64,000 nt of DNA from Colwellia sp. Arc7-635 (GCF_003971255.1 NZ_CP034660.1:1984001-2048000), one strand, 5' to 3'; positions 40,818 to 48,352 are shown, counted from the first letter of the stretch. Program-made: numbers and translations. The notes: generated by a model from the sequence alone, not told the origin.

Positions 40818-40828
40818 GTTATGTACAC
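40818..40828 (+). repeat. Left core site of the cassette array
   Basis: GTTATGTACAC is the 5' boundary of cassette 1. Its inverse complement, GTGTACATAAC, recurs exactly at 41106-41116, as expected when the cassette starts with the TT-side of its own attC core. The upstream half (R'' and stem) of a full attC is not recognisable, so this may be a decayed attC or an attI-type site. Confidence 0.6.
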
Positions 40829-40839
40829 ATGGAGTTTGT

Positions 40840-41115
40840 ATGTTCTCGAAGGTTTCATCAAAAATTATCATAATCTCATTTTTACTTTTTTTTGGGGGGT
40901 GCTCAACAACTAAGCCAACGAATGTTGCATGTGATTTTGTTGCTGGTGCGGGTGATAATGCACTCGAGAGAAATGAGAATAAAAACAAGAGTGATATTCA
41001 CGGGAATAAAATTAAAAACAGTCAAAATTCAGATGCTCTTGAAGGTATTTTAAATATTTTTAGTGGTATGTTGACTAGAAGCTTAAACGATGACTCAAAT
41101 GGTAAGTGTACATAA
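40840..41115 (+). CDS. Cassette 1: small putative lipoprotein
   Basis: 91 residues from ATG 40840 (GGAG at 40831-40834). The N-terminus MFSKVSSKIIIISFLLFFGG is a signal peptide with a lipobox ending G-C (Cys near residue 22, then STTKPTNVACDF). The mature part is polar and Asn/Lys-rich, ending NDDSNGKCT. No family is recognised. The stop codon lies inside the attC R'' sequence, a hallmark of integron cassette ORFs. An earlier TTG at 40801 lies outside the cassette boundary and is rejected. Confidence 0.65.
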   Translation: MFSKVSSKIIIISFLLFFGGCSTTKPTNVACDFVAGAGDNALERNENKNKSDIHGNKIKNSQNSDALEGILNIFSGMLTRSLNDDSNGKCT

Positions 41116-41209
41116 CAAGCAAATAAACAAGAACTTAAAACAGTTTGTTGTTTTTCGTTCCTCAAAATTTTAACAAACTATTTTAAGCCTGTTATTAGGG
41201 CGTTAGGTG
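41106..41209 (+). repeat. attC1 recombination site
   Basis: The site runs from R'' (GTGTACATAAC, 41106-41116) to R' (GTTAGGTG, 41202-41209). Between them the two halves fold: CTTAAAACAGTTTGTT (left, from 41133) matches the inverse complement of AACAAACTATTTTAAG (to 41186) at all but one base, with a two-base bulge (AA) in the left arm that breaks symmetry, like the extrahelical bases of attC sites. The R' is preceded by GGGC, as in Vibrio repeats. Length is about 100 bp. Confidence 0.8.
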
Positions 41210-41527
41210 ATTAAACTCAGTATGAAATTTTTGCAATTATTTGGTAATTTGAGTCCTCTTTTTATAGTACTTCTTGCCTATAGCTTATTTGGCGATATTG
41301 AACCTGAATTACCATCTTATATTACAGCTTTATTGATCGTATTCTCCGTACTTGGGATTGGCTCTTTTTTCATTCTTACTATACCTAGTTCAGTTATTCT
41401 TTTAAAAGCAGAAAATAGAAACTACTTTTGTTTTAACTCTAAAAGTTGGTTATTAGTATTAACCATCAATTGGCTATATATTGGGTTAATAGGCTTGTGT
41501 ATATTGGTGTTTATTATTACTTCGTAG
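41207..41527 (+). CDS. Cassette 2: small membrane protein
   Basis: Up to 106 residues. GTG 41207 lies inside the cassette's own core site; ATG 41222 (MKFLQLFGNLSPLFIVLLAY) gives 101 residues and is equally possible since neither has a good ribosome binding site. Three hydrophobic segments (about residues 12-30, 38-65 and 85-105) suggest a small inner membrane protein. No family is recognised. It ends nine bases before R''. Expression would need a promoter from outside the cassette. Confidence 0.55.
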   Translation: MIKLSMKFLQLFGNLSPLFIVLLAYSLFGDIEPELPSYITALLIVFSVLGIGSFFILTIPSSVILLKAENRNYFCFNSKSWLLVLTINWLYIGLIGLCILVFIITS

Positions 41528-41535
41528 TTTAAATT

Positions 41536-41637
41536 CACCTAATAATAACATCAAACGGAAATTTACAGTTGGCTGTTTTTCGTACCTCAAACATTGTAGT
41601 CAACTATAAATTTCCGCTCATGTAAGCGTTAGTTACC
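41536..41637 (+). repeat. attC2 recombination site
   Basis: R'' CACCTAAT (41536-41543) is complementary to this cassette's own 5' end (GTTAGGTG at 41202-41209). R' is GTTAGTTACC (41628-41637). The two arms fold: CGGAAATTTACAGTTGGCT on the left against the inverse complement of AGTCAACTATAAATTTCCG on the right, with two mismatches. Right arm ends AAGC before the core. Confidence 0.8.
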
Positions 41638-41649
41638 TAAGGTGTTCGA

Positions 41650-42201
41650 TTGAACATTAGCTGTTTTATGAATAAATTTATTTGGAGAATTATTCAGTTA
41701 AATTTTTTAGTTTTACCTGTTGCTGTTATTTTTTCTATATTATCAGATGTGCATGTAGTCGCAGATTCTTCCGTTGGTTCTTGGTTGTTTAATTTATACA
41801 CTACGTTTTTTATATTTGGTTTGGTTGTACTTTACTTTTTTGTCATTCTAAATAAAGGAACAATTAAGCCAATAAGTAATGATATAAAAAACGGTATGTT
41901 TTTCATTATGCTTCTGGGTTATGGTTTCCTTTTAGCGTTCGCAATCTTCGGAAGTCTCCCTAAATTACTTCATGGGTTTTCTTCTAGCGAAGGTGCTATC
42001 GAATTGACGGTCGAAGGTAAATCAAATATTCGAACTCGTGGTGAATGCTCGCCTCATATAGAAGTTAAAGAAGTTACATTTTTTCTTGATAATCATATTT
42101 GTGTATCTGATTCTGTCTTTGATGAATTAATGGTTGGTGGAAAGGTTACAGTGTATGGAAAGGTTTCAAAATATGGTCTTGAAGTTAATCATATTCGGTA
42201 A
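41650..42201 (+). CDS. Cassette 3: membrane protein with C-terminal soluble domain
   Basis: 183 residues from TTG 41650, which has AAGG at 41639-41642; ATG 41668 is the alternative. Three hydrophobic segments (about 14-33, 48-70 and 81-104) are followed by a soluble beta-rich region of 75 residues (about 110-183: GAIELTVEGKSNIR, then a Cys pair in ECSPHIEVKEVTFFLDNHICV). No family is recognised. The stop TAA (42199-42201) lies in the attC3 R'' sequence. Confidence 0.6.
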   Translation: MNISCFMNKFIWRIIQLNFLVLPVAVIFSILSDVHVVADSSVGSWLFNLYTTFFIFGLVVLYFFVILNKGTIKPISNDIKNGMFFIMLLGYGFLLAFAIFGSLPKLLHGFSSSEGAIELTVEGKSNIRTRGECSPHIEVKEVTFFLDNHICVSDSVFDELMVGGKVTVYGKVSKYGLEVNHIR

Positions 42202-42298
42202 CTAACAAGAAAATCAACAAGGACTAAAACAGCGGGCTATTCGCTTCGCTCCATTTTAGCCCACTATTTTTAGCCTGTTATTTGGGCGTTAGGCTTAC
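42197..42298 (+). repeat. attC3 recombination site
   Basis: R'' GGTAACTAAC (42197-42206) is the exact inverse complement of GTTAGTTACC at the start of the same cassette (41628-41637). R' is GTTAGGCTTAC (42288-42298). The arms pair (ACTAAAACAGCGGGCTA against TTTTAGCCCACTATTTTTAG) with an asymmetric bulge. The right arm AGCCTGTTATTTGGGCGTTAGG is nearly the same as in attC1. Confidence 0.82.
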
Positions 42299-42305
42299 AA
42301 GGAAT

Positions 42306-42641
42306 ATGGTAGTGGAATCAACGTATATTTATATCATTATCGCTTGCCTAGTGATCTGGTTTATCGAGCATAAAGTAAACTTATCTACTTCGCATAAAGC
42401 GTTAATAGAAGATGGTGATAACGTTATAATTAATCCAACTATGTTGTCACGCAGTTATGGTTTTTCATCAAAAGTTGTTACTAAATCTAATATTACAAAA
42501 ATCCAACTTGCAGATAATTGTGTTAGTTTATTCACAGAAAGCAATAACGCCATAGATATTTGGTTACCTAAAAAATCTTGCGGTAATATTGCTGAACGGG
42601 CAGAGGAATATTTTAAAAGTGCGAGCTTGGTAAAAGTGTAA
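42306..42641 (+). CDS. Cassette 4: small membrane-anchored protein
   Basis: 111 residues from ATG 42306 (AAGGA at 42299-42303 is close; GTG 42312 would have better spacing). A single N-terminal hydrophobic helix (YIYIIIACLVIWFIEH) is followed by a soluble domain with alternating hydrophobic and polar residues (ALIEDGDNVIINPTML, KSNITKIQLADNCVSLFTES), which looks like a small beta-sandwich facing the cytoplasm, PH-like; this fold guess is weak. No family is named. Stop lies in the attC4 R''. Confidence 0.55.
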   Translation: MVVESTYIYIIIACLVIWFIEHKVNLSTSHKALIEDGDNVIINPTMLSRSYGFSSKVVTKSNITKIQLADNCVSLFTESNNAIDIWLPKKSCGNIAERAEEYFKSASLVKV

Positions 42642-42740
42642 GGCTAACAATGGCTTAAAACATAAAAAATACAGTTGGCTATTTTTAATCCGTTCAATAT
42701 TTTAGTTAACTAAATTTTTCCGCTTAAGCAGGCGTTATGC
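42638..42740 (+). repeat. attC4 recombination site
   Basis: R'' GTAAGGCTAAC (42638-42648) matches the inverse complement of this cassette's 5' end GTTAGGCTTAC with one mismatch. R' is GTTATGC (42734-42740). The arms resemble attC2 (ACAGTTGGCTATTTTT; TTAGTTAACTAAATTTTTCCGC), with a GCGTTATG end. Confidence 0.78.
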
Positions 42741-42764
42741 TTACAATCTAATCAAGGAGTCGAT

Positions 42765-43110
42765 TTGATAATTTTTATATCATTAATTCTTATTTTATTT
42801 TCATCATATTCACTAGCTGTAAATGACAATATTACTTTAGGTTCAGGTAAATTCACTATAGATGGTGGAGAAGGACATACAGTAAAACGAATAGGACGTT
42901 TATTACCATTTACCTACCTCCTTTGATGAAAACACTAAAGTATTAGTTGTTATTCCTGACGCAGGAAGAAATGGATGGAGTTATCGTGATTCATGGGTGG
43001 AAGCATCGGAAAAATATAACGTATTGATTTTATCACCTAGTTACTCTGAAAATTTTTATCCTAGATTTTGGAATTATAATGTTGCTAAATTTGATGGACA
43101 CCCATCCTAA
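42765..43110 (+). pseudogene. Cassette 5: frameshifted, truncated alpha/beta hydrolase
   Basis: A TTG at 42765, with AAGGAG at 42754-42759, opens a signal-peptide-like start (MIIFISLILILFSSYSLAVN). That frame stops at a TGA near 42924. From TTT 42922 the +1 frame continues with FDENTKVLVVIPDAGRNGWS and WVEASEKYNVLILSPSYSE, an alpha/beta-hydrolase segment with the strand and oxyanion region of serine hydrolases. The second frame stops at 43108, but the cassette is probably cut about 43093 where a transposase remnant begins. No R'' of this cassette remains. A dead cassette. Confidence 0.6.
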
Positions 43111-43489
43111 ATTGAACAAGCGTAGTCTGTGTACTAAGCTCAAATGACCCTTTCTCACTCATGTCAGGTGCGTGATGACTACACCAAGAAAGCAACAAAT
43201 CAGTTTAGCGGATACCCCTTACTATCACTGTATTACACGCCGTGTCAGACGTGCGTTTTTATGTGGTGAAGATAAGCACTCAGGCCAAAGCTTTAAGCAT
43301 CGACGAGGCTGGATAGAAGATAAGTTACATTTCCTCACAACAATCTTTGCTATTAACGTATGTGCTTATGCAGTGATGGACAACCACTATCATGTGGTGT
43401 TATTTGTTGATGAAGAAAAAGCTAAGCGATGGAGTATGAGTGACGTGCTTGAGCGCTGGCATCGTTTACACAAAGGTACGCTGAGTTAA
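43093..43489 (+). mobile_element. Remnant of a Y1/HUH (IS200-like, REP-associated type) element
   Basis: The region from about 43093 (TGGACACCCATCC) to 43489 holds the 5' end of a transposase gene and its upstream sequence. The left boundary is approximate: it is where the hydrolase sequence stops making sense. The right boundary is abrupt, with the transposase frame ending in CTGAGTTAA next to the stop codon of an opposing gene. No terminal repeats are evident. Confidence 0.6.
43175..43489 (+). pseudogene. Truncated HUH-family (Y1_Tnp) transposase
   Basis: 104 residues from ATG 43175 (a GTG precedes at 43172). Segments TPYYHCITRRVRRAFLCG and VMDNHYHVVLF match the Y1-type transposase core: the HUH motif reads H-Y-H. 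Family members run to about 300 residues; this one ends after LERWHRLHKGTL with a junction-derived Ser and stop. The catalytic tyrosine, normally downstream, is lost, so the protein cannot be active. Confidence 0.8.
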
Positions 43490-44074
43490 TTAATCTTTCT
43501 CAAAGCTCAAGTTTTTAGTTTTTTTTTGCAACTTTGTAGCGTAAAGATCAGTAACAGGTGTATTCTCGTCAACGATTTCAAAACTTAAATTATCAAACCA
43601 TACTTTGCCATTCCCATTTAACAACACACCGTAAGCCATCTTTGTTGCGTTAGCAGGTACATTTAGAACCATAGTATACTTAGCCCATTCTGTACTTTTT
43701 TTAATTGGTCTATTATTCATATTATCGAATGCTAACGTTTTATTTTTGCCGCCATCAATTCTAAACCAACCACCTGTCCATCCAGAGACATCCTGAGTTT
43801 TGATGTAAATAGTTAATTGAACACGCTCTCCTAAATAGTCTTCAACACTTGAGTTCTGCATTAATGTACCAAAACCTTTTGATTCAGCAGAGTCAGATTC
43901 AATGAATACAGATCTACTGCCATCAAAAGTAACACTTTCATCTATGCCCATTTTGTAGTCAGAAGGAGCACTTCCTGCTTTAAACCAACCTTCGGGTAGA
44001 GTATCTCCAGCTAAAATTGGCAATGAAGTCATTGTCAAAATACTTACAAATATGGCTACATAATATTTTTTCAT
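43490..44074 (-). CDS. Exported protein with jelly-roll-like domain
   Basis: 194 residues with a signal peptide (MKKYYVAIFVSILTMTSLPI then LAGDT, cleavage near residue 22). The mature part is a beta-rich module: FDGSRSVFIESDSAES, GFGTLMQNSSVEDYLGERVQ, DVSGWTGGWFRIDGGKNK and KVWFDNLSFEIVD, resembling carbohydrate-binding or galactose-binding-like domains with an aromatic ligand-face (Trp-rich). The exact role is unknown. Its stop codon touches the stop of the truncated transposase, so a few C-terminal residues may be derived from the junction. It may lie outside the cassette array. Confidence 0.65.
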   Translation of the reverse strand: MKKYYVAIFVSILTMTSLPILAGDTLPEGWFKAGSAPSDYKMGIDESVTFDGSRSVFIESDSAESKGFGTLMQNSSVEDYLGERVQLTIYIKTQDVSGWTGGWFRIDGGKNKTLAFDNMNNRPIKKSTEWAKYTMVLNVPANATKMAYGVLLNGNGKVWFDNLSFEIVDENTPVTDLYATKLQKKTKNLSFEKD

Positions 44075-44459
44075 TTTAAAATCCCTTTGTTATTGTTGAC
44101 CTTATGTATGAAACCAGTCAAAAAGATTAGTTCACTTATTGTTGGTGAAAATACATATAATAATACACAAACGATCAAAACCGACATATAGACAGTTGTA
44201 TATTTTTTCTTTATTTGTGCTGTTATTAGAGACAAGGTTGCTGAGAAAATCTTGCTAATGCTAATGCTAATGCTAATGCTAATGCTGATTTGAGATTCAT
44301 GTTAACTCCAAGCAATGGAGGTCAACGGCAGCTTAGAGCTTAAACCAGCCCCACAGATGAGCAAAAAATCTTGGCTAATATTGTCATAAATATGCTCATG
44401 ACTTTGCAAAAGCTAATGTCTGAAATTGGCTAACTACTGTCGTAAACCTCAATAAGCAG
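44075..44459. other. Intergenic region with hexamer repeat
   Basis: About 385 bases upstream of the exported protein gene. Only the hexamer repeat at 44254-44289 stands out. No attC-like site is recognised. No gene is supported. Confidence 0.45.
44254..44289. repeat. GCTAAT hexamer tandem repeat
   Basis: Five perfect copies of GCTAAT and a sixth with one change (GCTGAT). It lies about 180 bases upstream of the exported protein gene (minus strand), a spot where copy-number change could alter expression, but no promoter link is shown. Confidence 0.7.
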
Positions 44460-45329
44460 CTAATGTTGGCTTTGCTGGCTTTTTTGATTAAATTTGTTGT
44501 TTACTATTAGCGCTAATAAAATAATTGTCCCACCAATGGTTAAACGAAAAATATCTGCGTCTCGGTTCCAAAAAATTACATTTACTATAATGCCTGCCGG
44601 GATTAATAAGTTATTGGCTACCGCTAGTGTTCCGACACTCACCTGTGTTGCGCCTTTATTCCAAGCAAAATAACCCAGGCCAGAAGCAATAATGCCGAGA
44701 TAAACTAAAATAGTCCATTGTAATGAGGTTGTCGGCAATTTCTCTGGGTTGCCAAGCAGTAGGTAACAAGGAATAACGACGGTTAATGCGCCAATAAAAA
44801 ACCAGCCAAATACCGTTCGTTGCGGTAAATCTGTAGGTTCTTTTGCCAAGGTGCGCTTATAACTCACTTGTCCAACGGCAAAACAGATATTAGCGGCTTG
44901 CACAATTAACAAACCGGTTAAGAAACCTTCGTCTATCCCTTGGTAGCGAATAGTAATGGCACCGATAACCGCAAGCAATGAGCTAATAATAAAGCCGATA
45001 TTAAGTTGGCGGTCGAGTAGGTCATTAAAAAGTGTTATGTAAATGGGGGTCATCACCGTAAAGAGTAAAACTTCAGGTACTGAAAGATATAAAAAGGATT
45101 GGTAATAAAAGCCATACATGATGCCTAATTGAAATGCACCACATACCATCAATTGTAAAGCGACTTTTACTTTGATTTGACCTAGTTTTAAAAAAGGCAA
45201 AAAAACCAACGTAGCAAGTGCCACTCGAATTAATACCGAAAACCAAGCATCAACTTGTCCTGCAAGATAGACACCGATCAAACTAAAAGAAAATGCCCAC
45301 ATTAGCGTGACGGAAATAAGCATTGGCAT
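44460..45329 (-). CDS. EamA-family (DMT) transporter
   Basis: 289 residues with ten hydrophobic segments and the two-EamA-repeat arrangement: first repeat LISVTLMWAFSFSLIGVYLA through PEVLLFTVMTPIYITLFNDL, second repeat FGWFFIGALTVVIPCYLLLG through GTLAVANNLLIPAGIIVNVI. Exporter of unknown substrate. It differs in sequence from the EamA protein at 31809 and is not a close duplicate. Confidence 0.88.
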   Translation of the reverse strand: MPMLISVTLMWAFSFSLIGVYLAGQVDAWFSVLIRVALATLVFLPFLKLGQIKVKVALQLMVCGAFQLGIMYGFYYQSFLYLSVPEVLLFTVMTPIYITLFNDLLDRQLNIGFIISSLLAVIGAITIRYQGIDEGFLTGLLIVQAANICFAVGQVSYKRTLAKEPTDLPQRTVFGWFFIGALTVVIPCYLLLGNPEKLPTTSLQWTILVYLGIIASGLGYFAWNKGATQVSVGTLAVANNLLIPAGIIVNVIFWNRDADIFRLTIGGTIILLALIVNNKFNQKSQQSQH

Positions 45330-45461
45330 GTAAACACGCTCCGTATAGGTAATTTTGCTAGTTTAGCGAGTTCTCTTATTTGGGTATATCTGTTTACAAA
45401 AATAAATAAACCAATACAGGAGAAAATAAGCCCCATTATATTATTAAAGTCATTTCACGGT

Positions 45462-46046
45462 TTAGAATACGTTGCTCAGACTCCAGGCAAGAAAAATTGT
45501 GACAGTGAGTATGATAAGTGCTTTTACTTTGTGTTTCCGCAAGATTATTTCTGCTTTATCACCGGCATAGTACACTAAAATTGCTAAACCAAAATAACGA
45601 ATAGCGCGGGCGATAATCGCGGCAATTAAAAATAATGTCAGTGAAAACTTGGTGGCACCTGCGGCTAGCATGGCTATCTGAAACGGGATCGGCACAATGC
45701 CCAAAGTGAGCACAAACCAAAAGCCTTGGTTTTGCATTTGTTGCTTTATTGTTTCAAATTGCTCTGGGCTTGAAAATGTACTAATAATCCAATCACCAAC
45801 GGCATCAAATAAATAGTATCCTAAAGCGTAACCAAATAAAGCACCAATAATACAACCTACTGTTGCCATGAGTGCAATTAACCATAACTTGTCACGGCGT
45901 GCTTGCATCAATGGCACTAACACGGCTTCTAGAGGTATAGGCACGATGGTGGATTCTAAAAAAGATGCTGTAGTAATGCCACTCAACATGTGTTTAGAAT
46001 CGATGAATTGACGGGTCTTTTTTTTCAATTTTTTTTGAATAGCCAC
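45462..46046 (-). CDS. VTT-domain (DedA-like, YqaA-type) membrane protein
   Basis: 194 residues. A SNARE-associated/VTT domain is seen: ESTIVPIPLEAVLVPLMQAR with the conserved E-x-PIP-type motif, a re-entrant-like GALFGYALGYYLF, and FVLTLGIVPIPFQIAMLAAG, with a C-terminal membrane anchor. DedA/YqaA proteins act in membrane lipid transport or homeostasis; the specific role is unknown. Separated from nth by a palindrome. Confidence 0.85.
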   Translation of the reverse strand: MAIQKKLKKKTRQFIDSKHMLSGITTASFLESTIVPIPLEAVLVPLMQARRDKLWLIALMATVGCIIGALFGYALGYYLFDAVGDWIISTFSSPEQFETIKQQMQNQGFWFVLTLGIVPIPFQIAMLAAGATKFSLTLFLIAAIIARAIRYFGLAILVYYAGDKAEIILRKHKVKALIILTVTIFLAWSLSNVF

Positions 46047-46080
46047 AAAGATCCTCTTAATTCGATATTTAAATAATACT

Positions 46081-46111
46081 TATTGGGGCTGTATATTATA
46101 CAGCCCCAATA
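46081..46111. promoter_or_regulatory. Perfect 15-bp palindrome between nth and VTT gene
   Basis: TATTGGGGCTGTATA (46081-46095) and TATACAGCCCCAATA (46097-46111) are perfect inverse complements around one central base. It lies 35-65 bases upstream of the VTT gene start and about 170 bases past the nth stop. It could be an operator for the VTT gene or the nth terminator; there is no T tract on the minus strand, so a protein-binding site is as plausible. Confidence 0.55.
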
Positions 46112-46283
46112 ATAATAAAATAGACGTTATTAATGGACGGATAGGTTTATTAAACTATGTGTAATGCCAGAGAAGTTAAGTTATCAGTTATGAATTAACT
46201 AACATCTAAAACTCGATTTTTTAACTATATTATCAATAATAAAAACAGAATGATCCGTTCTAATACCGATAAATTTTAGTTTT

Positions 46284-46946
46284 TTAATCTTCAGGTTTTT
46301 CTTTAAAGTCACAAAGATCTTCAATAATACAAGAACCACATTTTGGTGTGCGTGCTGTGCATGTATATCTGCCATGCAAAATAAACCAATGATGTAAGTT
46401 AAACATGAACTCGGTTTTGTTCGGCGTGTTTTTGATAATAGCTTGTTCTGTTTGTTCAACTGTCTTGCCTTTAGCATAGCCAGTACGGTTGGCAAGTCTT
46501 TGAATATGCGTATCGACCGCTAGGAAATACTTACCTTCATTATCTTTTAGCCAACCAAAAGCAGTATTGAGTACTACGTTAGCGGTTTTTCTGCCAACAC
46601 CGGGTAACGCTTCAAGCGCTGCTCTATTTTTTGGCACTTGGCCGCCATGCAAGTCGATTAACATTTGGCAAGTTTTCAGGGTGTTAGCTGCTTTGGTATT
46701 AAATAAACCAATGGTTTTGATATAAGATTTTAAGCCATCAAGACCGAGATTAAGTATGGCCTGTGGGGTATTAGCAACAGGATATAGTTTATCGGTTGCT
46801 TTATTAACACTAACATCCGTTGCTTGAGCAGATAGTAATACTGCAATTAATAGCTCAAATGGACTTGAGAAATTAAGCTCGGTGGTTGGTGCTGGGTCGT
46901 TATCCCGCAAGCGGGTCAGCATTTCTAGTCGTTTAGCTTTATTCAT
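46284..46946 (-). CDS. nth: Endonuclease III
   Basis: Nth removes oxidised pyrimidines and cleaves abasic sites. The 220-residue product (E. coli 211) has the helix-hairpin-helix LPGVGRKTANVVLN with catalytic Lys120, Asp145 in LAVDTHIQRLANR (seven residues later than in E. coli, due to a small insertion), and the [4Fe-4S] cysteines Cys196, 203, 206 and 212. It is downstream of rsxE on the same strand, as in many gammaproteobacteria. Confidence 0.96.
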   Translation of the reverse strand: MNKAKRLEMLTRLRDNDPAPTTELNFSSPFELLIAVLLSAQATDVSVNKATDKLYPVANTPQAILNLGLDGLKSYIKTIGLFNTKAANTLKTCQMLIDLHGGQVPKNRAALEALPGVGRKTANVVLNTAFGWLKDNEGKYFLAVDTHIQRLANRTGYAKGKTVEQTEQAIIKNTPNKTEFMFNLHHWFILHGRYTCTARTPKCGSCIIEDLCDFKEKPED

Positions 46947-47009
46947 TTGATTTATTTGTTGTTATCTTTAATAGTCACATTGTAAAGCGATTAGTCGCAG
47001 CAATTAAAC

Positions 47010-47714
47010 TTAGTTTTCAAAATTAACCCGAACACGCTCAATCGCTTGTTCTAGTTTTTTAGGTTTCGCTTGCGCTATTTTATGATCTATAGCGTTTTTT
47101 CCTGCAATTAGGAAGCCCATAGCAATAAAGGCGCCTGGCGGAAGTATCATTAATAAAAACTGACTATCAAGTTGATAGACCTGAATTTTAAGTTGCGTTG
47201 CCCATGGTCCTAGAAGCAGGTTTGCACCATCAAATAATGTTCCCTGACCTAGTACTTCACGTATAGCGCCTAAAATAATTAATACAGCCAAGAAACCACA
47301 CCCCATCATTAAACCATCAAAACTGGCTTGTTTAATGGGATTTTTGGAGGCATAAGCTTCAGCACGGCCAATAATGGCACAGTTGGTAACAATTAAGGGT
47401 AAAAATATGCCTAATGATTGATACAAGTCGTACGTGAAAGCGTTCATTAATAGCTGCACACAGGTAACAAAAGCGGCAATGATCAGAACAAAAATAGGGA
47501 TACGAATTTCTTTTGGTACCCAATGTCTAATCGCAGATACGGTAGCGTTTGAACAGATCAGTACAAACAAAGTCGCAATACCTAGACCTAGCGCGTTAAC
47601 GACAGTGGACGTAACAGCAAGTAGCGGGCAAAGGCCAAGTAGTTGCACCAACCCAGGGTTGTTTTTCCATAAGCCTTGCCAAGCCAGTTCTTTATATTCA
47701 GGATTTATTTTCAT
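47010..47714 (-). CDS. rsxE: Electron transport complex subunit RsxE
   Basis: RsxE is a six-helix inner membrane subunit of the Rsx/Rnf complex, which couples ferredoxin/NADH electron flow to ion movement and in E. coli helps reset SoxR. The 234-residue product (E. coli 231) has the family N-terminus [20 protein letters not shown], and [25 protein letters not shown]. The rsxG stop overlaps its ATG by one base. Position at the end of the six-gene operon is the canonical order. Confidence 0.95.
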   Translation of the reverse strand: MKINPEYKELAWQGLWKNNPGLVQLLGLCPLLAVTSTVVNALGLGIATLFVLICSNATVSAIRHWVPKEIRIPIFVLIIAAFVTCVQLLMNAFTYDLYQSLGIFLPLIVTNCAIIGRAEAYASKNPIKQASFDGLMMGCGFLAVLIILGAIREVLGQGTLFDGANLLLGPWATQLKIQVYQLDSQFLLMILPPGAFIAMGFLIAGKNAIDHKIAQAKPKKLEQAIERVRVNFEN

Positions 47715-48352
47715 TACTTGGCTCCACAGTTACTGGCGGTAGTAAAAATACTTTCTTGATTAGCTTGAAAGTAGTCGACTGTTTTTCTTACTGTTTTTAC
47801 TACTGCTCTCGGTGTAATAGTTGCGCCAGTAAATTGGTCAAACATGCCGCCATCTTTAATAACAGCCCACCGGTTGTCATTGTCACTAAGCACTTTCTTA
47901 CCGGAAAATTTTTCAATCCAATCACTTTTTCTTAATTCTATTTTATCACCCAAACCAGGGGTTTCTTTATGTGTTAATGCTCTAACGCCACTGACACTGC
48001 CATCAACGTTTATGGCAATAAGTAATTCGATATTACCACTATAGCCATCAGGGGCCACTGTTTTAATAGCCGCTGCTGTAGGTGTGTTATTGAGTCGGGC
48101 ACGATAAATTACGTCTATTAATAGATCGGATGAGTTGCCCTCAGGCGCTGTAATACAATCACGAAACATTTCATTATCATGGCTGTCTACTTGAATTATT
48201 TCACTTAATTGCTTGATCAGTTGCTGCTGAGCCTGAATTTCAATACGATCTTTAGTAAACAAGTGCACTAAACCAACCGTGGCAGTACAAGCAATGGCAA
48301 ATAAGGCCAGTATTTTTGCATTTTTATTAATAGCAGGCATTAATGTCGACAT
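47714..48352 (-). CDS. rsxG: Electron transport complex subunit RsxG
   Basis: RsxG carries a covalent FMN on the periplasmic side. The 212-residue product has one N-terminal membrane helix and the FMN-attachment motif TGATIT at residues 175-180 (SGAT-x-T type; the final Thr carries the flavin in the family). The [13 protein letters not shown] segment (residues 128-140) is conserved. It overlaps rsxE and rsxD by a base each. Confidence 0.95.
   Translation of the reverse strand: MSTLMPAINKNAKILALFAIACTATVGLVHLFTKDRIEIQAQQQLIKQLSEIIQVDSHDNEMFRDCITAPEGNSSDLLIDVIYRARLNNTPTAAAIKTVAPDGYSGNIELLIAINVDGSVSGVRALTHKETPGLGDKIELRKSDWIEKFSGKKVLSDNDNRWAVIKDGGMFDQFTGATITPRAVVKTVRKTVDYFQANQESIFTTASNCGAK

Noticed and set aside
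41106-42740. Ordinary terminators between small genes
   Set aside because: The hairpins lack T tracts, are about 100 bp long, and end in conserved core boxes complementary to cassette 5' ends, so attC fits better.
44254-44289. CRISPR array
   Set aside because: Short tandem hexamers without spacers; no cas genes anywhere in the window.
46199-46495. 98-codon ORF on the minus strand overlapping nth
   Set aside because: It reads nth in another frame and has no ribosome binding site or conserved content.
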